From an uncultured Clostridium sp. (GTDB lineage Bacteria > Bacillota > Clostridia > TANB77 > CAG-465): 37,897 nt of DNA. Both the position numbers and the translations under genes were made by a program. The notes below the pieces were generated by a model that saw only the letters and a list, made by a program, of their open reading frames with translations, was not told the DNA's origin and made no database searches. The number at the start of each line of letters is the position of its first letter. Within the stretch, counting starts at the first letter, position 1. This document shows, one piece after another, positions 1-6,368 of the stretch. The stretch covers positions 1-37,897 of the forward strand of contig CANAIR010000016.1 of NCBI GenBank assembly GCA_947361355.1, read 5' to 3'.

Positions 1-2
1 CA

Positions 3-947
3 CAAATAACAGAAGATATGGATATCTGGAATAGAGCAGATATGGAAAGCTTTAGAAATAAAGTAAATAGTGGAAGAACGTTTGTAGGAAAAACAGTTAA
101 AGTAATGGCTGATATAGATTTACAAGGCAGTAGCAGTAACCAGTGGATTCCTATAGGAAAAACAACTGTAACAGAAGATTATGGAATAAATGGAAAATAT
201 GTATTTAAAGGAACTTTTGAAGGAGATTATCATAAAATACAAAATTTATATATAGACAATGACAAAGATTTTCAGGGCTTGTTTCAAGTTAATGCAGGAG
301 ATATAAATAGAATTCAAATAGTAAGTGGAAGTATGAAAAGAAGTAGTTCTTCTGGAGTAATAGCAGGGTTAAATAAAAAAAATATCAGTGAGTGTTGCAA
401 TTTAATTAATTATACAACGGATGAAGATTATAGATGGAGAGGTGGAATAGTTGGTTTGAATGCAGGAACAATAAGTTACTGTTATAATAAAGGAAAAATA
501 AGTGGATACATTGGAGTAGGCGGAATAGTTGGAGATAATATGGATGATGGAGTAGTAGACTATTGTTATAATGCAGGTGAAATTTCAGGTGGTGGGCATA
601 TTGGTGGTATTGTAGGTGCAAATTATGGTGTAGATTCTAATCGTACTAGAGGTATTATAAGAAATTCATATAATAGGGGAATAATAATTGCAGACTCAGA
701 TATGGGTTCAATAGTCGGTCAAAATGGAGCAAACTCCACATTTTTAGGAGGAGTAGTTGAAAATTGTTATTATTTATCAGGAACCTGTAGTAGTGGAGTA
801 GGCTATGAATATGATAGTATAAAAAACATAGTATATTCAAAAAATACTACTCAATTAAAGGAATTTACTTTAAATAATATATTTATAAAAGATACAGCAA
901 ACAAAAATGAAGGCTATCCAATTTTAAAATGGCAACTTAATCAATAG
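3..947 (+). CDS. GLUG-repeat surface protein, C-terminal part (5' end outside window)
   Basis: The reading frame is open to the window edge; the first ATG (position 18) lacks a ribosome site, so the gene very likely begins upstream. The visible protein starts with a W-x-x-A-D-M-E-x-F-R segment followed by V-M-A-D-I-D-L, the usual entry into GLUG-type beta-helical repeats. From about residue 115 onward there are at least four units of the pattern G-G-I-V-G-x-N-x-G-x-I-x-x-C-Y-N-x-G, typical of GLUG-motif surface or adhesin proteins of Firmicutes. No sorting signal or C-terminal membrane span is seen; the protein ends in W-Q-L-N-Q. In gut Clostridia such repeats often follow a G-I-T-L prepilin-like N-terminus, which could lie upstream; that is inference. 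The stop codon is the first base triplet of a 23-bp repeat shared with the two decayed surface genes in this window. Confidence 0.75.
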   Translation, partial: QITEDMDIWNRADMESFRNKVNSGRTFVGKTVKVMADIDLQGSSSNQWIPIGKTTVTEDYGINGKYVFKGTFEGDYHKIQNLYIDNDKDFQGLFQVNAGDINRIQIVSGSMKRSSSSGVIAGLNKKNISECCNLINYTTDEDYRWRGGIVGLNAGTISYCYNKGKISGYIGVGGIVGDNMDDGVVDYCYNAGEISGGGHIGGIVGANYGVDSNRTRGIIRNSYNRGIIIADSDMGSIVGQNGANSTFLGGVVENCYYLSGTCSSGVGYEYDSIKNIVYSKNTTQLKEFTLNNIFIKDTANKNEGYPILKWQLNQ

Positions 948-967
948 GGTTGGTTTTGTAAAAAAGT
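945..967 (-). repeat. 23-bp repeat, inverted copy at the GLUG gene stop codon
   Basis: Read on the minus strand this is ACTTTTTTACAAAACC followed by AACCCTA. It matches 22 of 23 bases with 32592-32614 and 20 consecutive bases with 2341-2360. It overlaps the TAG stop of the upstream gene (945-947). The AGGGTTGG...AAAAGT appearance resembles a terminal inverted repeat of an insertion sequence, but no transposase is nearby. Confidence 0.8.
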
Positions 968-1063
968 ATAAAATAGCAATTTTAAAAAGTAATAATTATA
1001 TATATAATTATTACCAACTCACTTGTAATTAAACATAAATAGATATAATGTTTACATAAACTA

Positions 1064-1092
1064 TTTACAAAAAAAGATTATTGTGATATAAT
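1064..1092 (+). promoter_or_regulatory. Sigma-A promoter for the SSB-like gene with overlapping inverted repeat
   Basis: TTTACA at 1064-1069 and TATAAT at 1087-1092 are separated by 17 bases. The -10 box lies inside a perfect inverted repeat, TGTGATAT (1082-1089) and ATATCACA (1097-1104), with 7 bases between the arms. Such a placement would suit a repressor operator. A T-run at 1109-1116 means a weak terminator hairpin in the transcript is an alternative reading. Confidence 0.6.
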
Positions 1093-1167
1093 GGCAATAT
1101 CACAGTAATTTTTTTTAATTTGTAACATATGATTAATAATATAAAGTCCAAAGGAGGAAATAGTTTA

Positions 1168-1830
1168 ATGGAAAATTATAACGATAATAATAATGTACAA
1201 ATAGGCGGGAGAGTTGTTAAAGAGGCTGAATTTAGTCATGAAATTTTTGATGAAAAATTTTATAAATTTTATATTGAAACTAAGAGACTTAGTGAGTATT
1301 GTGATGAATTACCAGTAATAGTATCTGAAAGGCTAATTGACATTAATGAGCTAAAAGTTGGAGCGATGTTTAAAATTGATGGTCAATTTAGATCTTATAA
1401 TCAAATTACTGATGGTAGAAGTAAATTGGTTCTTTCAATTTTTACAAAAGATATACAAAAAAGTGAAGATGAATCAATGCTTACTTTAAATGATGCTACG
1501 TTTGTAGGTTATATTTGTAAAAACCCTATTTACAGAAAGACACCATTTGGAAGAGAAATTGCTGATGTATTAATTGCTGTAAATAGATCATATAAAAAAT
1601 CTGATTATATTCCTTGTATTTTATGGGGAAGAAATGCTAAATTTTGTGAGACTTTAAGCGTTGGTTCCATGGTTAAGTTAAATGGTAGAATTCAATCTAG
1701 GAAGTATGAGAAGAAAAATGAAAATGGGGAAGCTATTCCTATGGTTGCATATGAAGTTTCAATTGCAAAATTTTCTGTTGCAAAAAATGATAAGGAAATA
1801 GAAAAATCTGATTCTGAAATAGTAGAATAA
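1168..1830 (+). CDS. SSB-like protein with two OB-fold-type halves
   Basis: I place the start at the ATG at 1168 because AAAGGAGG lies just upstream; an in-frame ATG at 1129 lacks a ribosome site. The product is about 220 aa. Its second half (about residues 105-210) reads like a single-strand DNA-binding OB fold: G-Y-I-C-K-N-P, then R-E-I-A-D-V-L-I-A-V-N-R, then Y-I-P-C-I-L-W-G-R-N-A-K, then G-S-M-V-K-L-N-G-R-I-Q-S-R-K-Y, in the order found in bacterial SSB (strand pattern 'F.vav.r..+..d.i.c..wg..a......kG..v.v.Gr....y'). The first half (residues 8-100) has a weaker, similar layout, suggesting a duplicated OB fold. The acidic hydrophobic tip used by SSB to recruit partners is not obvious; the tail ends S-D-S-E-I-V-E. 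It is monocistronic, with its own promoter and terminator. A role as the housekeeping SSB or as a specialised paralogue cannot be decided here. Confidence 0.7.
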   Translation: MENYNDNNNVQIGGRVVKEAEFSHEIFDEKFYKFYIETKRLSEYCDELPVIVSERLIDINELKVGAMFKIDGQFRSYNQITDGRSKLVLSIFTKDIQKSEDESMLTLNDATFVGYICKNPIYRKTPFGREIADVLIAVNRSYKKSDYIPCILWGRNAKFCETLSVGSMVKLNGRIQSRKYEKKNENGEAIPMVAYEVSIAKFSVAKNDKEIEKSDSEIVE

Positions 1831-1842
1831 ATTTTGAAAAGG

Positions 1843-1878
1843 TACTTGAATATAAAATGTTATTCAAGTATTTTTTTT
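1843..1878 (+). terminator. Terminator after the SSB-like gene
   Basis: A perfect 10-bp stem, TACTTGAATA (1843-1852) with TATTCAAGTA (1861-1870), an 8-base loop and eight T residues. Confidence 0.9.
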
Positions 1879-1888
1879 ATGTAAAGTG

Positions 1889-1917
1889 TTGAAAAAATTA
1901 AAAATTTGGTATACAAT
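1889..1917 (+). promoter_or_regulatory. Promoter of surface-gene leader, copy 1
   Basis: TTGAAA at 1889-1894 and TACAAT at 1912-1917 with a 17-base spacer, about 25 bases before the conserved leader begins. Confidence 0.55.
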
Positions 1918-1966
1918 ATATTTGAAATTATAAAATTTTAATATGTAAACAAAGGGTGGTAAAAAT

Positions 1967-2005
1967 ATGATAAGACTACACACAGGTTATATGGATATAA
2001 AATAG
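1967..2005 (+). CDS. Leader peptide, copy 1 (12 codons)
   Basis: ATG at 1967 follows AGGGTGG with 8 bases spacing and encodes MIRLHTGYMDIK. The same position in the other two leaders of this window also carries a 9-10 codon ORF with a conserved L-H at residues 4-5. It precedes a conserved hairpin by about 55 bases, the arrangement expected of transcription attenuation. Whether it is translated is inferred only from the ribosome site and recurrence. Confidence 0.4.
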   Translation: MIRLHTGYMDIK

Positions 2006-2060
2006 AGTTAGTTTGCTATACAAATTTTGTAAAAAATGTAAATAAATATAGATATGCAAA

Positions 2061-2097
2061 CCTAGTTAAAGGAGATCAGTTTTTTTAGTTAGGTTTT
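2061..2097 (+). terminator. Conserved leader hairpin, copy 1
   Basis: CCTAGTTAAAG at 2061-2071 pairs with the TTTAGTTAGG arm ending at 2093, using two G-U pairs, followed by TTTT. The loop carries AGGAGATC-like sequence resembling a ribosome site. The same left arm is identical in the two other leaders, while the right arm varies in ways that keep pairing. It could be an attenuator or a structured 5' UTR element; the T-run is short. Confidence 0.6.
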
Positions 2098-2293
2098 GTG
2101 TACTTTTTGTAACTAAAATGTAATGAAAAAGAAAGAAAAATGAAATAAATAAAAAAGTAGTTGAAAAAAGAGAGATTTGAATAAAAAGTTACTAAATTGG
2201 AACAAATTTCCAATGACTATGAATGAATAATAGTATAGAATATAAAATAATGAAAAAAATAATAAAAGGCATGTAAAAATAAGAGGTGGAGAT

Positions 2294-3674
2294 ATGAAAA
2301 AATATAGAGAAAATATAAATAAAAAATATGTACAAAAAGTTTTTTTACAAAACCAACCCTTTTTACAAAACCAACCCTGTTGAGGGATATCATTAATAGT
2401 GCTAGTGATAACTATAATAGTGGTGATTATTTTGGCAGCGGCAGTAATAATTTCACTACAAAATAATAATCCGATGATAGAGGCAAATAAAGCAAGGATA
2501 AATAGTGACGTAGCAAATATGTAGGCAATATTTACAAATACAGTAGGAAAGATAATGGCAGAAAATCAAGATGTGGTGGTAATAAAAAATGGATAGTTAA
2601 ATGCGGTACAAGTGGAGTTAAGAAAACAGATGGGGTAGCAAAGTATGAAATAAAAGGAATAGATGGAAATGTAGTAGAGAGAAATATAATATTTAAAGCA
2701 GGACAAAAGAGTGGAATAACATATTATACTGGAAAAGAGTTATCACTGTATAGTAATGAAACAAAGTGGTATATAGATGAACAAGGATTAGTATCAGTAA
2801 ATATAGGTGGAACAAAATATGGAGAAGGTAAACAAGAAGGAGAAGTACCAAAAGAACCAGTAACACCACCAGAGGAAGAGGGAGAGAAAATAGCAATTTC
2901 AGATAATCCTGTATTGCAAGTTTGGAATATAAACTCAGTTACATACTTTCGTGCAAATGAGTATAAAAAAAATATAACTTTAATAAAATTTGCAACAAAT
3001 GTTAAAGTGCCTAAAAGCGTAACGTCATGGGATGTATCAGAAGCAAAAGATGGAAGTGTAATGGCATGGCTTGAGGTAATGGAAGTGATGGTTTTATTCT
3101 TACAATAGATGGAAAAGAAAAGATAATTGCAAATAAAGATTCTAAATATTTGTTTTTTAACTTTAATGGTCTAAAGAAAATCGAAAATATAGAGTTATTA
3201 GATACTAGTAATATAGAGAATATGAATAGCGCATTTAAACAATGTGAGAATTTAGAAGAGTTAAATTTAAGTAATAATAATTTAATTAAAGTTAAAGATA
3301 TGAATAATATGTTTGAAAATTGTAAAAAAATAGTTAGTATAAAAATGGGCAATATGAAGCCAAGTAGAATAGCAAATACGTTTTGTAACTGTATTGAGTT
3401 AAGAAATTTAAATGCAGAGAGTTTTATAATTAGTAGTGGTGCAATTAGTGGTGCAAAAGCTTTTTACAATTGTAAAAATTTAATAGCAACAATAAATCTA
3501 GGTAATGAGACATTTAGAGGTGATTTTATTAATGAAATAATTTATAATTGTGCTACAATTCCTCCAGCTAAATTAGTATTAAACTATACATCTGAAACAG
3601 CGACACTTATAGATGAAATACTAGCAACAAAATCAGAAAATTCAAATGTAGTAAATGGGGAACTAATAAAGTAA
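2294..3674 (+). pseudogene. Decayed prepilin-like / BspA-like (DUF285) surface protein gene, copy 1
   Basis: ATG at 2294 follows AAGAGGTGG and gives MKKYRENINKKY, then the frame runs through two tandem copies of an 18-20 bp repeat (2341-2378) to TGA at 2381-2383. Immediately after it, in the same frame, lies G-I-S-L-I-V-L-V-I-T-I-I, the hydrophobic prepilin-like segment, then N-N-N-P-M-I-E-A-N-K-A-R. Further stops are TAG at 2522-2524 and 2594-2596. Frameshifts occur near 2620 and 3075. The rest is readable in pieces: a proline/glutamate-rich linker (about 2820-2890), then W-D-V-S-E-A-K-D-G-S-V-M-A-W-L and D-T-S-N-I-E-N-M-N-S-A-F, the start of DUF285 (BspA-like leucine-rich) repeats, ending at 3674. 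The last open piece (3150-3674) has no ribosome site and is most likely a fragment. Multiple nonsense and frame changes make it a pseudogene, or a silent sequence reservoir. Confidence 0.8.
2341..2378 (+). repeat. Tandem copies of the 23-bp repeat core
   Basis: TTTTTTACAAAACCAACCCT (2341-2360) is followed directly by an 18-base copy lacking two Ts (2361-2378). It sits between the charged N-terminus and the G-I-S-L prepilin segment of the decayed gene. The apparently intact family member at 37808 has no such sequence at this point, so the repeat looks inserted. Confidence 0.85.
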
Positions 3675-3723
3675 TTTTTTATAAATAAGAGTTTATAGTG
3701 TGTATAATTTTAGGTACTATATT

Positions 3724-4230
3724 TTATAATGATTCTTGTAAATTTAGTGAAAGTGGATCGATTTGTTTTCCATCTTGATTAAAAATTGAAAAATGTAGAT
3801 GAGGACCAGTAGTAAATCCATTTAATCTACCATCAGATAAATATTTTGGACCGACTTTACCAATAATCTGTCCTTGTGATACGGTTTGTCCATTATATAC
3901 TAAAAAATTTTCTGAAAGATGACCATATAAAGATTTTGAACCATTTTGATGTAATATTGTAACAGTATTGCCATATCCATTTATAAAGCATGAATTTGTA
4001 ACTACTCCTGACATAGTAGCGTATACATTTGTATCAGGTGGTGCTGGAAAGTCGATACCATCATGAAAATTAGTTTTGCCATATAAATCTCTAAATCCAA
4101 AGTATGAGGAAATATAGATTGATTTTATAGGTTTTAAATAACTAAAATTAGGAAAATTACTATTAGATTGGTAAATAAAAGAATATATAGATAAAAAAGT
4201 AATAAGAAAAAAACTAAACCTTTTAAACAT
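3724..4230 (-). CDS. Secreted M23 (LytM-type) zinc endopeptidase
   Basis: Cuts peptide cross-links in peptidoglycan. I place the start at the ATG at 4230, which has GGTGAT six bases upstream; an in-frame ATG 36 bases further out has no ribosome site. The product is 168 aa with a hydrophobic signal or anchor at residues 4-20. The M23 domain fills the rest: H56-x-x-x-D60 and H146 of the H-L-H motif (144-146) are the expected zinc ligands, and H104 in G-H-L-S the catalytic-side histidine. It is convergent with the decayed surface gene and divergent from the T4SS locus that starts at 4404. The intergenic space to that locus is short, so it may be linked in function to opening the wall for the machine, but that is inference; a general wall-remodelling role fits equally. 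Confidence 0.85.
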   Translation of the reverse strand: MFKRFSFFLITFLSIYSFIYQSNSNFPNFSYLKPIKSIYISSYFGFRDLYGKTNFHDGIDFPAPPDTNVYATMSGVVTNSCFINGYGNTVTILHQNGSKSLYGHLSENFLVYNGQTVSQGQIIGKVGPKYLSDGRLNGFTTGPHLHFSIFNQDGKQIDPLSLNLQESL

Positions 4231-4344
4231 TATATCACCATATATATTATACCATTTTCCACTCAAAAATCAAATAAAAAAATACTACAAGAACCTACAA
4301 ATACAGACAAATTAAAAAAAACTGATAAAATATTAAAAAAAGTA

Positions 4345-4371
4345 TTGATTTTTTTTTATTATTGATATAAT
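4345..4371 (+). promoter_or_regulatory. Putative promoter of the T4SS pilin gene
   Basis: TTGATT at 4345-4350 and TATAAT at 4366-4371 with a 15-base spacer, shorter than ideal, in an extended TTGATATAATTA context. The same extended -10 context recurs before the third pilin gene (5314-5325). Confidence 0.45.
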
Positions 4372-4403
4372 TATATTATAAGTTTAACTAAAGGAGGAAG
4401 TTT

Positions 4404-4760
4404 ATGAAAAAGACAAAGAAAATAATGCTTAGAGTATTACCTATTGTTTTAGTATTAGCAATAGTTATAACAACTAATTTATATGCTAGTAGCCCAATAA
4501 ATCCTAATATAAGTGTTAACGGCGGTATAAACAGTGTTAATACAGTTGCTGGTAACGTATGGGGAACAGTAGTAGTTATACTTCAAATAGCAGCAGTAGC
4601 AGCAGTAGTTTTTGCAGGTGTAAGATATATGTTTGCATCAGCAGATACAAAGGCAGATATTAAAAAACAAATGGTTATACTAGTTATAGGTGCTGTATTG
4701 GTATTTGGTGCAACAACAGTAATTCAATTTATCCAAACAGTTACTAATGAAGTATTATAA
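4404..4760 (+). CDS. VirB2/TrbC-like pilin subunit 1
   Basis: 118 aa. Signal peptide about 1-28 (basic start, hydrophobic core, A-S cleavage region), then a short extracytoplasmic piece and two membrane spans at about 52-75 and 88-110 separated by a small basic loop. This is the layout of TrbC/VirB2 T4SS pilins. The loop carries G-V-R-Y-M-F-A-S-A-D-T-K-A-D, a motif repeated almost unchanged in the next two genes, so the three are paralogues. It has an excellent AAAGGAGG site and is followed by its own terminator, which would make this subunit more abundant than the machine encoded downstream, as expected of a major pilin. The family assignment rests on topology, size and position before PrgI and VirB4-like genes. 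Confidence 0.75.
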   Translation: MKKTKKIMLRVLPIVLVLAIVITTNLYASSPINPNISVNGGINSVNTVAGNVWGTVVVILQIAAVAAVVFAGVRYMFASADTKADIKKQMVILVIGAVLVFGATTVIQFIQTVTNEVL

Positions 4761-4780
4761 AAATAATTTAGGATATAAAA

Positions 4781-4809
4781 AAATATCAGGCTTTGTCCTG
4801 ATATTTTTT
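4781..4809 (+). terminator. Terminator between pilin genes 1 and 2
   Basis: AAATATCAGG (4781-4790) pairs with CCTGATATTT (4797-4806), 6-base loop, T-run to 4809. No promoter is obvious between it and the next gene, so read-through probably sets expression of pilin 2. Confidence 0.85.
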
Positions 4810-4831
4810 ATAAATAAAAAGGTGGGAGATT

Positions 4832-5200
4832 ATGAAAAAAATATTTAGTGCTATATTAATTGTATTTTTAATATTAATTTCGTTTAATGTAGAACCGGTT
4901 AATGCTTTTGGAAATGGATTTAATCAAGGAAATATACCAAGTGGTGGTTCAACTACAAATATGTCAAAATTAAAAAATCCTATTGCTGAAATAGCAGGTA
5001 CAATATTTTTACTATTACAAATTGCATCAGTTGCTGGTGTAATAGCACTTGGTGTAAAATATATGTATGGTAGTGCTGAGCAAAAAGCAGATTATAAAAA
5101 GAGCTTATTACCTGTATTAGTAGGAATAGTCTTAGTATTTGGAGCTTCAACTGTTGCAAGTTTTGTAGTAAAGGCATTTACTGAGGCAACAAATATATAA
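4832..5200 (+). CDS. VirB2/TrbC-like pilin subunit 2
   Basis: 122 aa with a signal peptide (about 1-25, ending near V-N-A), a glycine/asparagine-rich extracytoplasmic stretch and two membrane spans at about 54-76 and 90-112. The loop motif G-V-K-Y-M-Y-G-S-A-E-Q-K-A-D matches pilins 1 and 3. The ribosome site is AAGGTGGGAG. It lies between two terminators, so its level would differ from both the first pilin and the downstream machine genes. It could be a second pilus subunit or an alternative pilin; I see no sign of decay. Confidence 0.72.
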   Translation: MKKIFSAILIVFLILISFNVEPVNAFGNGFNQGNIPSGGSTTNMSKLKNPIAEIAGTIFLLLQIASVAGVIALGVKYMYGSAEQKADYKKSLLPVLVGIVLVFGASTVASFVVKAFTEATNI

Positions 5201-5266
5201 AATTAACAAAAAATATAGTTAAATTACATGTATATTACAATAGTGTAACAAAAATATGAAAAATAT

Positions 5267-5308
5267 AAAAAAGTCTATTTTTTTGAAAGAAAATATAGAC
5301 TTTTTTTT
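5267..5308 (+). terminator. Terminator after pilin gene 2
   Basis: AAAAAAGTCTAT (5267-5278) pairs with ATAGAC plus TTTTTT (5295-5306), followed by more T. Confidence 0.85.
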
Positions 5309-5353
5309 CTTTAATTGATATAATTAATTAGAATAATTATAAGGGGAGATTGT

Positions 5354-5983
5354 ATGAAAAATAAAATTATAAACATCATTGTTTTGTTATTTGTTATATT
5401 TAATATTAGTTCATCAACTATACTTGCATCAGGCTCTAATAAGGATTTTTGGGGAAATGCAAATAGTTGGTTTTCAAGTGCACAAAATGCAGGAGCTAAT
5501 TCATCTAAAAAAAATAAAGAAATAATAGATACAATGGAAGACATGATACTTGTAGTTGGAACAGCTGCAATATCAATAGCAACAATATTTTTAGGAATAA
5601 AATATATGTTTGGTAGTGCTGATTCAAAAGCAGATTGCAAACAAAGTTTAATGAATCTATTAGTAGCTTGTGTATTTTTCTTTGGATGGAATTCTATAAA
5701 AAATGTATTAATGCCTGGAAATCGTTTTGTATTTTTCTCAGTTAGTGATGCTACATATAAAGATCCAGTAGCTAGATTTTATGATATATTTGTCTATATA
5801 GCACAATTTGCAGCAATAATAGCAATAATTTATGTAGGTGTAAAATATATATTTGCAGGTGTACAAGGAAAAGCCGATTTAAAAGAAAAATCAGGTATGT
5901 TTTTGATTGGTATAATTTTGGCATTTTGTAGTACAGGATTTTTAACTTATATTTCAAAAGTTATTAATGAAGCTATAATATAG
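5354..5983 (+). CDS. Tandem-duplicated VirB2/TrbC-like pilin (four membrane spans)
   Basis: 209 aa, signal peptide about 1-26. It contains two pilin units in one chain: residues about 62-115 with G-I-K-Y-M-F-G-S-A-D-S-K-A-D (81-94), and residues about 143-205 with G-V-K-Y-I-F-A-G-V-Q-G-K-A-D (162-175). Each unit has the two-span hairpin of the single pilins encoded just upstream. The linker (116-142) contains P-G-N-R-F. Start at 5354 follows AAGGGGAG; an extended -10 box TTGATATAAT lies about 30 bases upstream. It is the first gene of a long run with 1-30 base gaps and no internal terminator (to 24446). A fused double pilin could be a specialised base or tip subunit, or a polytopic channel part; neither is shown by the sequence. 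Confidence 0.68.
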   Translation: MKNKIINIIVLLFVIFNISSSTILASGSNKDFWGNANSWFSSAQNAGANSSKKNKEIIDTMEDMILVVGTAAISIATIFLGIKYMFGSADSKADCKQSLMNLLVACVFFFGWNSIKNVLMPGNRFVFFSVSDATYKDPVARFYDIFVYIAQFAAIIAIIYVGVKYIFAGVQGKADLKEKSGMFLIGIILAFCSTGFLTYISKVINEAII

Positions 5984-6001
5984 AGTGTAGGAGGTCTTGA
6001 T

Positions 6002-6367
6002 ATGGGAAAAACATATTACGTTCCAAGAAGTGTAAAAGGTGAAGGAAGAATTTTATATATTTTTACAGTAAAATCCTTAGTTTTTACAATAGTTACTGGC
6101 CTTATAGGTGCAGGAATTTGGTTACTTCTTGATAGTATAATAGGAATTGGTTTGATACCAGGTTTAATTATAACAGGTATATTTGGTGCAATAGGATTTA
6201 TATTTATTACTATAAAAATTCCCGATTCACCTTTTATGGGAGTTTTTAGAAAAGCTGGTGGTGAATATTTAAGTAATATAATTGTTAGATTTTTCACATT
6301 TAAAAATAGAAGAAAAATATATATTTACAATTTGGATGTAAATTCAAGAAACAAAGGAGGAAAATAA
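6002..6367 (+). CDS. PrgI/VirB3-like inner-membrane protein
   Basis: 121 aa. Y-Y-V-P-R-S-V-K at the N-terminus resembles the Y-x-I-P-x-D-I segment of PrgI-family proteins of Gram-positive conjugation systems, the counterpart of VirB3. Two hydrophobic spans follow at about 23-46 and 50-72, then a basic cytoplasmic tail. In known systems this protein sits in the membrane next to the VirB4 ATPase; here the next two genes are VirB4-like, which supports the call. The start has AGGAGGTCTTGAT upstream, and the stop is separated from the next gene by a single base, implying translational coupling. Confidence 0.65.
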   Translation: MGKTYYVPRSVKGEGRILYIFTVKSLVFTIVTGLIGAGIWLLLDSIIGIGLIPGLIITGIFGAIGFIFITIKIPDSPFMGVFRKAGGEYLSNIIVRFFTFKNRRKIYIYNLDVNSRNKGGK

Positions 6368-6368
6368 T

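Noticed and set aside
1941-2100. Cyclic-di-GMP riboswitch for the prepilin leader
   Set aside because: The conserved core and tetraloop-receptor features of the class I and II aptamers as I remember them are not present; the conserved parts are a tiny ORF and one hairpin.
945-2378. Phase-variable invertible promoter between the inverted 23-bp repeats
   Set aside because: Inversion would point the leader at the antisense strand of the GLUG gene, giving no sensible gene switch. Kept only as a physical possibility in the repeat finding.
3150-3674. Independent 174-codon leucine-rich protein gene
   Set aside because: Its first ATG-like codon has no ribosome site, and the reading continues the DUF285 sequence of the frame just upstream after a one-base shift, so it is part of the pseudogene.
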